NCBI GenBank assembly: GCA_022559985.1
Contig: JAFJTR010000049.1
Span: 1 to 64,000, forward strand
Direction of reading: 5' to 3'
Source: Parastagonospora avenae f. sp. tritici 18332-5
Lineage: Eukaryota; Ascomycota; Dothideomycetes; Pleosporales; Phaeosphaeriaceae
DNA length: 64,000 nucleotides
This document shows positions 45,940-58,150 of the stretch, piece after piece (within the stretch, counting starts at the first letter, position 1; each line of letters begins with the position of its first letter). The position numbers and the translations under genes were made by a program. The notes beneath the pieces were generated by a model, which saw only the letters and a list, made by a program, of their open reading frames with translations, ran no database searches and was not told the origin of the DNA.

Positions 45940-48900
45940 TCAGACAGTCATTGTACTGCCATAACTCTCGACGGCATGCAAGGTACTTTCTGCCACGCGC
46001 CAAGCTCTACGTACCTCTTTTTTCGCTGATTTCAATTGGCGTTTCACTCGCGTTCTGAATTCTGGATCCTCGGCGCCTTCTCGTGAATTATTATTGTTTC
46101 TGAGAACTTCCAGGTCCGCTTTAACGAGCACAAGATGTCCGTTAATGATCCTATCGACTTGGCCTTCTAAGTGACGTGTAATTTCTTTGAATCGTGTCTT
46201 GGAGGCTCCTCGATGATCATCGAAAATCTTGACGGAACCAAGTCTTCCTTCGATGATGCCTCGACGTTTTCGGTGGCTGCCGCGGCCTAGATGATCCTGT
46301 TAGTAGAGGCCTTTGTAATGTCGATTAGACCTACCATATTCCAAGTTCGCTGAGTGGTACGCATCTTCCATGCATTCACCTATGAAGGCTGTTCGAACAC
46401 CCGTCAACATGTCAGTCTCTAGGGTGGTGATCTTGGCCATGAAAACCTCTGTTGCATCATCCACAGCTCGAATAGCAAGGTTCTTGCGATGTTGCAATAT
46501 ACCATCAAGCGCCCTTACCGCCGACGGAGAGCTCCTCATAGTCGTGGCTGCACTGGGACTCTCAAAATTCGTTGCATCAAGAATCTTGTCAAAGTCATCC
46601 TCAACCGCGGCGGGAATCTCCTCGAGGCGCGCTTGGAGTTCGGTCACGAAACCAGTCCAAACATCCTTCATACCGTCCCTCATATCAGTAATAGCCTCTT
46701 CATTCCAACAATGGTGAGGCTTCCCGTCTGTTTGATGGTTTCCATAATTGTGACAAAAGGCTTTGTATGTCAATGCATTCCACTGTCCGGCCGTTAGCGG
46801 ATAAGTTTTGTGGATTAGGGGCGAGTACATACATCTTGCCAGTCTCGGCTTGCTTTCTTGGCACTTTCCGACCATTCTGAACAATGTTGTCCTATTTCTA
46901 TTCATTAGCATGCTGATATCTCTGGGGTAGATAAAACATACGCATATGCAAGACAATCTGCTGATTGAACATTCCCTCCAGGTCGAGGATAATTTTCGCA
47001 ACCCGAGAGCTGCATGATACTGACTATAAGGCAATATCAGCAAGTTTGTTCAGATAGTATCGCACCTGTCTGCCGTTGCGCAGAACAAAGAATGGGTATT
47101 GACCGATGCAAAGGTCTAGGAGCTTCTCCAAAGTAAAATTCGCAGAAGCCCACAATGCATTCACGAATGTTTCGGTCAACGTACCTTCTCCAAAACTTGC
47201 TCTATCCGAGACACGGCATCCTCAATGATTTGTGTTCGCTGGACACTGGCACTGCTAGATCCAGCTTTAACCCAAAGCTTCATAGAGCCGAGAAAAGCTG
47301 GTACTTCATCCTCAATGAGGTTTTTAAAAGCGGCAAGCTGCGAACTTGCGACGATCCCAAGACAATGCCGCCTGAGTTCAATAATGCCACTAAGCTTGAG
47401 GTCAGGCAAAGACATGGTTGCGGGTCTCTCGCGATGCTTCCAATACATTGTGTTGCTGACACAAAATACCGACAGTGCTGTGCGGTTCAGGTAGTCCTGG
47501 TATTGTTTTCGGACGTTTGCGGTAACGAATGAGTTTCGCAAACCAACCAGGAGGCGCAAAAGTTCAAGTTCAGCTTCTTCTTTCCGTTCCGTCGCAGCGC
47601 CACGTTCCTCCTGCCATGCCCTTAAATCCTCGGATTCTGCTTCAGTAAGATCTGTACAGTTCTTGTAGTCTTTGATCGCTTCGCTGAGAGAATAAATCGT
47701 CTCCTCGGCAGAGTTCATCACTCCTCGTAGCTCGTCGATCTTCTCTTCTTGTTCAGGCCATTCTTCTCTAGCTTCGCTCATCTGCATTTCCTCAGACCTC
47801 GTCAGGACAATGTCGATGTTGGTCAGATCAGCTCTTCGACCAAGATCTAGGATCTCCGGAATACTCGCATCCGTTGTTGCTCGGCCGATTTCTGTAACCA
47901 AGAAGATCTGGTCGCATTTTCGGATGTAACGCTCCGTGATAGCCTTACGTACAGAGTCGTGATCACGCAATCCAGGAAGATCAGCGAGGATGAGTCCTTT
48001 GCTCAAAATGTAAGCCTTCAGGTATACACGGATCCTCAGGGCATATGGACCGTATGTTCCAGTTATTCCGTTAGCTGGTGAATTCTTCAATCCCGAGGAC
48101 AATTCTTTCAGTCGCTTGGAGCAGTCCTCCATCGTGGAAAAAGTCTCCTTAACCATAGGATCAGGAAGCAGCTGGGAGGCCGTCTGGACCATCTTCCCAA
48201 CGGCCGAGTCAAATGCCATGGAAATTAGGAAACCAGGGTTCTCATCTATCTCTTTCCCAAATTGGGCTTGGAAAATTTGTGTTGCGAGCTTGGCTTTCTG
48301 TACCAGTTGTCGTTTGGCATGATCGCTCTCAGGGTTCGTTCCTCCGCTTTCCGGACTCTTCAACAATGAATCATACTCGCGATATGCTCCCAAGAGTTCT
48401 TCGAACTGTCTCTTCAAGTCACCTAAGGAGTAATGCTCGATCTGGATCGCAAAATCGTCTCTGTCGTGATAGATGAATTCTGTTACAGCACAAGTACAGG
48501 CTGCACCTTTACTGCTCTATACACCGTCACATCAGCTCCATCATTTTGTCACTTTCATGAAGTAGTAACTTACAGCTCTGGCGAAACCATTTTTGTCAAG
48601 CAATGAGTTGATGAGACTGCTTTTACCTACGCCAGAATCGCCGACAAGGCCAACGATGCGCGACGAAGGTATCTGACAATGCTCTAGCTCGATCGCTTTC
48701 TGATGAAGACTCCGGACGCTAGAATTGCGTCCCAGATGCAGGTTGGAAGTAGATAGGACATCGACCATTCTTGACACCACAGATCTGACATCAGAAAGAG
48801 CTTGCTGGACCTCTGGCACGTGGAATGCGGTCTTAGGAGGATGCTCATCCTCGACCTGGTGGCGTCTCATATTGGCTGCGCTGGCAGAACGACGACGGCG

Positions 48901-49417
48901 CGACTGGGGTGGCGACAAGTGCTTCTCTGCTTCCGAGCTGTCTAACATGGTAGTGGCTGGGTTCGAGACACAAATGGAAGACGTCCGAATGTATCGCAGC
49001 TGTGAAGGAATATGAGGAGGTTCTGTTGATGCCAACGTTAAGGCACGAAAAGCTTCAGTCTCTGTCTGGAGAGAATCGTGCTTCATGATCATTTCAGTAG
49101 TTGCGTCTCCATCAGAGACAGTTGATGCTGTGCTCGGAGTGCTTGCGCGACTACTGTCGTATAAAGCGTCCTGCTCTACTGACGGAATAGGATCATCGGG
49201 ATCATCGTCGACGGCTTTCTGAACGTCCGGACCTTCACTCATTCTCGACATAAATGGCTCTACCGGAAGTCGTTGGAGATCAGACGTGGCAGTGAGCCGT
49301 TGCTGCCTTGGAGGTTCTGTAATCGTAACTTATTAACCACAAACCTGAAAGCTGCACAAGTCTCTTACCATTATCCTCATTGGTTATTAATGTTTGCGTA
49401 AGCTGCTTATACGACAT
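45940..49417 (-). CDS. SLIP-GC-like large GTPase with C-terminal DUF7605-type region
   Basis: Eight exons (49417-49369, 49316-48574, 48516-47185, 47125-47066, 47023-46942, 46891-46833, 46782-46335, 46286-45940) join in phase to 1039 aa. After a Ser/Thr-rich N-terminal region, the GTPase has G1 GLVGDSGVGKSSLINSLL (about residue 250), a G2-like CTCAVTEF and G3 LADLPGLRDHD. G4 reads IVLTRSEEM where TKxD is usual. A long charged helical region follows. The C-terminal part contains WNALTYKAFCHNYGNH, HHCWNEE and EYGRGSHRKRRGIIEGRL, matching fungal proteins with a DUF7605-type C-terminus, related in layout to vertebrate nuclear GTPase SLIP-GC. The biological role in fungi is unknown. A first ATG at 49251 is possible, but the spliced upstream exon keeps frame and has good splice sites. 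Confidence 0.82.
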
Positions 49418-51148
49418 TGGCGATGTTTTGCGAATAGAAGTAGGTTGTAGGGACTTCTCTCATGTCAAGGAGTACCTGTCTTAGTCTAAATAGATAACGA
49501 TTCGAAGCCAGATGTCTCACTCGGAGCTATGTATAAGTCGTCTGCGCCGATGTGGCACAGTCTGGAGGAGTGCCGTGCGGACAGGATAGCTCGGCAGAAG
49601 TTGAAACTCGGGTAGTTCCAAAGCGCGGCTCAACATCATCAATCCACTCATGTGTGGTACGACATGGACCGTGTGAACCAACACAATCCCCTGTTTGGTG
49701 AAATCGAGGAGCTGCCTGATGGGGCTGCCTAATGGGGCTGCCTCATTGGGGCAAATGGTGTTCGCACGCGTGAGCGCGTCAACTTAGCCTAACGAGATAC
49801 CAAGTGACTTAGACTTGATTAGGCTTCACGGATGTTTCAACTCATTTGACTGCAACGCAACATCAGTGCAACCGAATGCAGCCACATGTTTCAACAAACG
49901 CATGTGCAAAGAGATGTTACAGCAGTTGACAGCAGCTCCTGAGATGTATAGGCACGTCAATTTGAGTCTTCCTTCCTGTTGGACAAACAGCAAGCTCTAG
50001 ATCGCGACAATACTTGCCTCTACTTCGTCAATTAAAAGCCCGAGCAAGTACGAAAACTGACATGATGATATGCTGTAAAATACACTTACAGGAAACCACG
50101 ACAGATAAGGCAGCAATCTAAATAGAACTGGAAATCGTCCTTCACTAGTAAGCTGTATCCATTTTAGACCACAATTCATCGAGCCTGCTCTTGTAACGTC
50201 GAAAAGGAGGTTTACTGAGTATACGAAGTGAACTGCAATCTATGATCTTACTAACGCAAGGAGAAGAGAGCAAAGAGTATTGTTTCACTCTAGACTTATC
50301 TAAGCGAGATTGCAAGTTCCCTCAGCAGAACCGGTGAATGAGTTCGCTTCGACTGCTACAGCCGTAATGCAATGTTGTAGGCGTCACGTCTAGCGCCCTG
50401 CAGTAAGAAAGGTTCACAAACAGATAACGTACCTATACGCGCTAGCCGCGCTCGGTCTGCTCCGGTTGACATGAAACGGGAGGACGTCCCCTGCATTGGT
50501 TCATCCGCTTTACAGCCGATTGAGGGGACAGCTGCGTCAAACTGCACACAGTCCTGAAGCCGAAAAAGGTACTCTTTCCGCTGGGAAAAAATGCACGTTC
50601 CTTGCAGGGAGCAGCGGACATGATAGTGTAGATGACATGTATTTGCGGCCCCTGAACGTGGGGTACCGTGCCTGTGCGCGTGCCGAGCCACGTGTAACAA
50701 TTAGTAACTTCGAAAGCTAACTAGAGTCTAGAGTCTCTTTCTATTTTGGGGCGATAACGTGTTGGCAAGTGGCACGACAGGAGAAGAGAGAATGTTCAAG
50801 GCTTAGCAGGTTTTGGTGCCCTCGGTGGTTTGGCGTACTCGGTGATGGTTCACGTTAGCTCAGGTAGTAATCTCCTTCAAATGGACCCCCCTCTATTTGC
50901 ATGTAGTGAGCCTCATTCAGTAAGCTGTCCAACATATCGTAGATGCTCATGTTCGTAGTAAAGGTGGAGATCTTGTTGGTTTTAAGCCTTAGTGTTGCGT
51001 GAGGCTGAAACGCGTTGGTGGTTGAGCGTGAGCGTAGATCTTACGACACCATAATCTTGAGCAATTCGCGTATAGTCAAGTTCCTCTCCAGGTGCTAGCG
51101 ATTCTTTAGCTGCAAGCGCAGCCTCAATTTAGCTCCATATTGGGTGAA
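49418..51148. other. 1.7 kb without a gene
   Basis: Only scattered ORFs under 120 codons occur. Near 49715-49755 the phrase TGGGGCTGCCT is repeated, a minor low-complexity patch. No transposon ends or conserved domains are recognised. Confidence 0.5.
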
Positions 51149-51655
51149 TTAGAGGGTGTTGAATGTAAAGTAGAATTTGGATGGAGCGTGCGTTAACGTT
51201 ACGCCGGGCCGCGCAATTTGATGGGCAACGTGGTAAATAATTTGCCGCGTCCCGCTCGATTGAATCATGTCGAGGAGCTGACGAACAGCATCCAACAACC
51301 TACGCAGATCTAGTCTCGTTTTACAAGCGAGGAAAGAACTTCGCGCATTGACACTGGCGTTTGCAGACGGGGATAGATTAGTCAAGCCGCCTGGCGCCGC
51401 CCGCTCACTTGGGTGTTCCAAACATTCGATCATCCAGTCTAATGGAACCCATGGGACCCCGCTGTGAACTTGCGTTCTATAGCAATAGTACGAGGCTGCA
51501 TGTGTGTGAAACATTTCTTGTGCGCTCCTGCTGACTAGAGACGCAGGTAATTTGATTCGTTCGTTTGCAATCCATCGTGCGAGAGCTACGTAGTCATTGG
51601 TGGCGTATACCAAGGGTCTTGGAGTATAGTGAGAAAAGGGAGCATGCCAAGGCAA
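51149..51655 (-). CDS. hypothetical protein, 168 aa, weak support
   Basis: A single ORF of 168 aa with mixed composition and segments such as YVALARWIANERIKLPASL and DLRRLLDAVRQLLDMI that look helical. No signal peptide or membrane segment is seen. The repertoire of residues is protein-like, and it is the longest ORF in a 2.6-kb gene-poor stretch. It may be a fragment of an older gene. I do not recognise a family. Confidence 0.3.
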   Translation of the reverse strand: MPWHAPFSHYTPRPLVYATNDYVALARWIANERIKLPASLVSRSAQEMFHTHAASYYCYRTQVHSGVPWVPLDWMIECLEHPSERAAPGGLTNLSPSANASVNARSSFLACKTRLDLRRLLDAVRQLLDMIQSSGTRQIIYHVAHQIARPGVTLTHAPSKFYFTFNTL

Positions 51656-52031
51656 AATGAATTTGTGGGCGCCATCACGGCACGTTGTGATGTTTCGTGT
51701 TTGCAGTAGCCAGGATATTGTTGGAAGGAGAGTGGTGTAGTGAAGGGGCTTATCGACCTTCGAGGTCAGATGAACACCGTTTACTGCTTTCAGGTAGCAA
51801 GTGTAGCAAAGTAGATGTAAGCAGCATCCCTACATTTGACGTTTGGGACAAGAGAACTTGTATTCAACGCCCTATGGTCGTATGTGAAAGAGAAGGATTG
51901 TGCTGGAGTTTATAGACTGATGATTAGACCAAGTTCTAACAAGTTGGGGAAGTAGTTGTGCCACGCCAATCGACATGCACATCTCCAGCAACAACATATT
52001 GCCAACCAAAATGTTAACCTGACTTTAGGAA
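51656..52031. other. intergenic
   Basis: The stretch lies between the doubtful hypothetical ORF and the 3' end of the flippase gene. No ORF is supported. Confidence 0.5.
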
Positions 52032-55000
52032 CTACTGAACTCTAACATGCCCAAACCCTTTACTCAGCACTTTGTTAATATCCCCTCCATCCTCCACCCC
52101 TGTGTCATTTTCCCCATCCCCTCTCCTCCTCAACATCTCATCCACCTCCCTCTCCCTCCTCTCCTGCTCCCTCTCCACCACCTTTTCCACCACCTCTCTG
52201 ACCTTCTCCTGCTCATCCTTCTCCCGATTAGTCTTGCGATCCCAGCCCAGCTGCAACTCATTCGCGCTCGCTTCTTCAAACCTACGTTTAACATCCGGGT
52301 CTTTTTCGAGCGCCTGGAAGATATCCTCGTCGGTGGTCAGGTACGCGGCGCGCAGGGAGATGGTTGCAAATTCGAAGGTGATGACGGCGGCGAGGATGAT
52401 GATGAGTGTGAGCCACCAGTGTAGGTTTGGGCCGAAGAGGTGCAGGAATGTGTTACGGACGTAGTAGATTGCGTTGGGCGCTTTGTAGAGCGAGGAGAGG
52501 ATGATGTTCCAGAGGAACCAGCCGCCGATGGAGCAGAAAATTGCGATGGCGTTTGTGGCTGTCTTGGAGTGCGTTTCTATGAATCTGGAAATCTCGGGTT
52601 AGCTTCGCTTCATCACTAGGAGGGAGCGGCGGGAACTTACTGCATCTTCATCGCAATAATCGCCACAATCGCTGTATATGTAATCACGCCGGCGGGGAAG
52701 ATGGACTCATCCACAGTCCACTTGGCTTGGCCCCAGAGCCCCAGCATCACGAAATACACGACCATGGCTTCTGCGCTGGCCATAAACATCCAGCCGAGAT
52801 AGACACGGATGTTGAAGCCGCCGTTGCGCTGGCCTATGGTGTATAGTTCCGGCACGGCGAGGAGTGTGGAGGCCGACAAGTCCTTTTCAAACACGCCCAT
52901 GAAGATGACTGGGAGCGAGGTGAAGAGCGTGTTGAACATGGATAGAGACCAGGATTCGTAGAGCGAGGTGCCGGTGTAACCGACGGAACGTTGGTAGAGG
53001 GCTTGGGTCAGGTAGAAGAGCTGACGAGATGGCGTTAGCAAGGTTCTTTTCGAATGGTATATGAGAAAATTGTACTCACCATCTCCTTCCAAAACGTGCC
53101 AACAGTGTACTTGCACGTCCTAATGTAATTCCATCGCCCATGCACCAGCAACAACTTCACCAAGAACCTGAACTGCGCGATGCTGTAATCACTAGTTCTT
53201 GCAGCTTGCAAGCCTTCTTTGCCCGTGATGCCAATGCCGACATGTGCTTCTTGAATCATGGCGATGTCATTGGCTCCGTCGCCAATCGCCAAGGTGATAC
53301 TCTTCTTCACCCTCTTGCGAATGCTCTTAACCAACATGGCTTTCTGCGCCGGACTTGCACGGCAGCAAATCACACTGTCAGCCGAGATAGCCAATTCGTA
53401 AAACAGCGCCTTAAGCGCTTCATGATCGGTGATCTTCGCAAGCGTCTGTCCATCAACAACAACCACTGAATGCGCAACACCGCCACCATCGATGGCGAGG
53501 ATCGCTGCACCAATGCTGTGTTCGACCTCGCCAGTCTCGTGATCGAGGACGGTGACGGAGCTGTAGTCCTTAATCAAACGGCACGAGTAGCCGATATTGA
53601 TAGCCGTCTCGCGCTTATCGCCGGTCAACATCCACATCTTGATCTTTGCTCTTCGCAATTTGTCAATGGCCTCGGGAACACCTTGTTGGAGCTTATCTTC
53701 GATGGCCGTGGCTGCGCAAAGGTCGAGATTCTGCTCGATCCTGTCACCCGCTTCTTCGATCAAGCAGGTACGGTCGACCAAACTCGTCGTCGCCTCTAAG
53801 TATCCCTTCTTCCATGTTTGGTAGTCGTTCTCATCGATGAAGCGGTATCCGTATAGAAGCGTTCGAAGCCCTTCGGTGGCAAAGTCGTTGATGTGTTGGA
53901 GACAGCGTTCGATGACGGCAGACTCATCGCCTGCAACATTTTCGTCGACCATGGCTTCCATTTCTTCAAGCTGTATCGAGCTGCGAGCCTCAGAAGGTGC
54001 CATGGAATATCGACCGAAGCCTGACTGACGTGGTGTTTGTAATGGTGTGTCTTCATCGAGTGAGGAGAGGTCGATGTCGTTTTCGCGTTGTCGGAGCCAA
54101 TGATCCATCTCGTCTCTTGCAGAATGTGAGCCACGAGCGCCAATACTATTGCGAGCAAATGATGGACGGCCCATGCTGAAGCTTGCTCTCGCAGCCTGGC
54201 TAAACGTCATGCTACCACGTCCGGCAACACTGCTCTTGCGTCCGACGACACTGCTTCGCCGGTCATTTTGTTCACTCATGCGTGCTATGGCTTGGTGAGC
54301 TTCCATGCTTTTGCGCTGATTTGCCCGTCTCTCAATCTCCACCATCTTCTTGTTCGCGAGTGTTGCAAGCTTTAAGCGCTGCATGACTATCGAATCTGCG
54401 CCTTTGCAAATAACACAGACGCGACCGTCTGGAAACCGCAGCAGAATTGACATCCTCTTTCGCTTGCTCGAAAATTCAATGATATCCAGAATCTCGTACG
54501 TCTCCGTGGTGGCCTCTCCATTGGCGCTGGGAATCTTGAGGGTTATAGTATGCACGTCGCGATTGATCAGCAAGAAGCCAAGGTCCTGTGCAGCCTGGAC
54601 AAGCGCGAGCTCGTCTGGCGAAGAAGCCATAAAGTGCGTTTCTCCATTCTCCTGAACCTCTGGAAGACAAGTGTGGCACAATGCTAGGGAGAGGAGGAAC
54701 ATGCGAGCCTTTTTCGAAAATGGGGTATGCGGTTTTCGCTGTACATATCGCAGCATGTCTTGCGTTCGGAGTTCTCGTGCTGCTCGGCTAGGTTTCGCTG
54801 TTGATCGCCACGTTGGAGCTGCTTCAACAGCCACTCCATCGATCTGCTGCCCGACCTCTACCGCTGGCGTCGCAGGCTCATCTGGTGAGACATCCTTTGC
54901 CGATCTCAGACTCTTTCTTGTCTTCGCGGGCTGCTTTCCCTTCTTTCGGGTCTTGTGGATCAGCTTATTCTTCTTCTCTTTCTGCAGGTCCACATCGTGT

Positions 55001-57165
55001 AGCCATGCCATACCCGCCACGCTCAACTTGCGGAACTTCATTGAATTATCTGTCAGCGTACCCGTCTTGTCCGAGAAAATATAGCTGATCTGGCCTAGCT
55101 CTTCGTTGATTGTCGACGTTCGAGGTTCGCAAGGTGTGTCTGAGATAGGATCGTACATGTCGATATCCGTGTGCAAAAAGAACATTTGTGCCAGCTTTAC
55201 TATTTCCAGACTGACGTATAGCGACAAGGGAATCATGGTGTTAAACATGATGATGAAAGCCGTCAAGCTAGGGAAGAAAGCAACGGAAGCGCCACCCAGG
55301 TAAAACATCTCGTCCTCATTGCGTTGCCAGATCTTATAGGCAACTGCGTTGAAGATGGAAAGAGCCAGAACAAAGAAGACGATGAGAATGACGATGCGGT
55401 TGACAAGACCTTGGAGTGCGGGGGCCTTGATGCGTGGGTTCTTGTTGGCATTCATGCGGATGCGGCATTCTTCGCCCGAGTAGATGACCATGCCAACTGC
55501 GTCGGGCGTATTTCGCAGAACACTTCCCCGGAACACAATCTCGTTCAGTGTTAGAGGTGCTTGCTTGCCATTGACTGTGACCCGGCCCTCGAAGCTGTAC
55601 AAGTCCGGGTTGGGATCTTCTACTACGAACTCGGCATCTGATCGTAAGACGTCTTCCTGATTGATAATTGTCTTGCACATGGACGCTGTCGTTTGCTTGC
55701 TCTTGAGATTTGTCTCGCCGTCCAAAGCCATAGTCTCGACAAATGCAACGTTGTTCTCCCCGCTGGTATGAAGCAGCGCAAGATCTGCTGGAGCTGCGTC
55801 GTTGCGCTCCAATCTGATGATGTCTCCAACGTTGAGATCTTCCCACTTGATCTTTTCCCACAATAACGCTTCAGGTGAAGGGGATGTTGAAGATCCGTCA
55901 TCCGATGACCCACGAGGATGCAAAGATGACGGACTAGCCCTAAGAACTTGCGCTTCTCGTCTGTTTTCAGCCTTGTCGAGCCGATATCTCCTGAGATCGT
56001 CATAACCCTCTTTTGCAATGGACAATGTGACGAAAAACATCAGCGGTACAATAGTGGTATAAGTACCTGTCGTACTAAGGCCGGGTATCAACTGCAAGAT
56101 GGAAATGACCAAAAAGTAAAAGTTCGCGAGCTTTGAAAATTGGGCCACCAGTTGACGAGGCACAAAGTTCCACGCTGAGTATCGCGTTGATCGGATCCAG
56201 TTGCTGGTATATGGCTCGTTTGTGCGTTCGTCTAAAAGTCGTTCTTTGCGCGCTGCAGCTACGAAGATGTGTCGGCCATCCTTGCTGGGCGGCACGTCCT
56301 CCATCCGGAACACAAATTTACGGGCTTGCTCAGCGAGGTCGCGTATCTTCTTTGCCATCTCTTTGCGCTTGCTTGGCCCTTTTCCGTGCAGCCACTTGTC
56401 ATAGTTTGCGAGAGCAATTGGACCCTTTCCAAGGTTTGCTTTAGAGATACTGGAAGCATCTGAAGCGTATCCCATATGTGCTGGAGAAACTGTTATGTGA
56501 GCATCGCCGCCTTTCCGCCCATCGATTGTTTCTGCCACCTGCTCCGCCCCGCCTTGTGGACGCCTAACGCCTTCGTCAAGCTCAATGTTTGATTCGGGCT
56601 GGTTGTGATCGTAAACGTTCTTCCGGAATAAGGCACTTCGTAAAGAATATCCGCGATTTCGAGGCGCAGATGAGAGTGGCGATACACTGCCAGGGCTAAC
56701 TGGAGACCGTGACATATGTTTGTTCGAGCCTGTAGCCGTGGATCTTGAACCTTCACCCTCTCCCTCTGGTGAGACCTCAAGCGTCTTGATCGTCAGATCC
56801 GGCGTGCCAGGTCTGCTGCCCTTCCCTGAAGCCTTCCCAAATTGTGTAGTCCCATGTTGTACTGCCCAGTCTCTTCCCGCCGTCGAACTCTGCCCTGCGC
56901 CCTGCCTCTCAATATCAGCCGAGAACCGCACCTGTCGCGAAGCGTCCGTGGACAATTGCGAAACGGACGGTCGTGAAGCATTTTCTACAGCCGAGGTTCG
57001 CGCAGCCGGCGTGGCATTTGTCGGACTTTGAGGTTGCGCAATTGTGTACGGTGCGCTGGCAGTTTCTGATGCGCTCGGAGTCGCTGGGGAAAGTTCGTCA
57101 TCGTCGTGTGAGGCCGAGTGTCGCCTTCGAATGCCTTCGCTCGGAGGGTCTCCAGCTCCCGACAT
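52032..57165 (-). CDS. P4-ATPase phospholipid flippase (Dnf1/Dnf2 type)
   Basis: Three exons (57165-53080, 53020-52641, 52584-52032) encode 1672 aa. A long hydrophilic N-terminus (about 300 residues, Ser/Pro-rich) precedes the P4 core. Motifs include DGETNLKS (actuator, near residue 482), IPLSLYVSLEIVKL (the P4 form of the TM4 motif), SDKTGTLT with the phosphorylated Asp699, MLTGDKRETAI and GDGANDIAMIQEA. The ten-helix membrane domain closes in exons 2-3, and the C-terminus is a charged coiled coil (EKVREVVEKVVEREQERREREV). Known role: ATP-driven flipping of phosphatidylcholine, ethanolamine or serine to the cytosolic leaflet at plasma membrane or Golgi, usually with a Cdc50/Lem3 partner. The Dnf1/2-type call rests on the long N-terminus and length; Drs2 or Dnf3 types are less likely. 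Confidence 0.9.
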
Positions 57166-58150
57166 GGTCTCCGCCCATCTGTTTTCTCACGTCTATGCGA
57201 CTGCGATGGTCTAATCCCAGCCTTCCCGTCGTTGTCCGCTCGGTCGTTCTAGTGGCTTGTCGTGACTACAGCGCTTACGCGGCGCCCAGCAATGGACATG
57301 GCAATGTTTGCAACCTTAGCAAGCACTCTCGCAAACTCTACAATGTCAGACCTGTCACAACCAGGCGTACCTAAACTCGAGCGATCGTGATGCGGGCTGT
57401 ACCAAGGATCGCGATGCCAGCAGCACCTGACAGGAATCCCTGCAGGCCGTCACATCTATTTCGGGATTGACGTAGCTCTGCCTGCAGCCCCCACATCCAA
57501 GTAAGCCCAACTCCGCAATCACCACGTTCTGCCCCAAGGAACCGCATTTCACAGCCATGCTGCATACGCGCGCTTGCTGAAACTCCACGCGCATCCACTT
57601 TCCTTGCATGCTGAAGTTGGTCGAGCTTGCATGCGCACCATTTGACCGACATAGGGCCGATTGTGAGATGAGGCTGGAGAAAGACTAAATAACAATGGTC
57701 TAGATTGGAATGAGGCGACTAAAAGCTATGCTATGCTCGCAGGTAATTATTGTATCGCACGTGCTTTCAAAGACAAATGCAAAATGAGAAAGGTAGTCCA
57801 GATGCCATTCAAAATGCACGTGAACCTACTATACACTACTCCAGGACCAGTCCAGCTCCGCTCCATGCAAAAACTAATAATAAATACTCGAACTCCTAGT
57901 GACAATGGTATAAAGCCAGGAACCGTCATCTCCTCCAGAGACGCGATTCTCACATGTCCTCCTCTGTCCTACATGTCCATTCGAAAGCAATCTGTTGTGG
58001 TATCGGGTAGTCGTGTCGCTCATTAATTATGAAACTTTGCAAAATAGTGTAAGAAGTAGCCCGGACGCCATGCAATATGCGGCCCAATGATAGATCCAGG
58101 TGACGATGATGATTAAACAAAACACAAAGTAGGAATTGGTTGTCCCTTCC
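57166..58150. other. promoter of the flippase gene and 3' flank of MUB1
   Basis: Nearly 1 kb between two minus-strand genes. ORFs of 60-97 codons on both strands are not supported by motifs. Confidence 0.5.
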
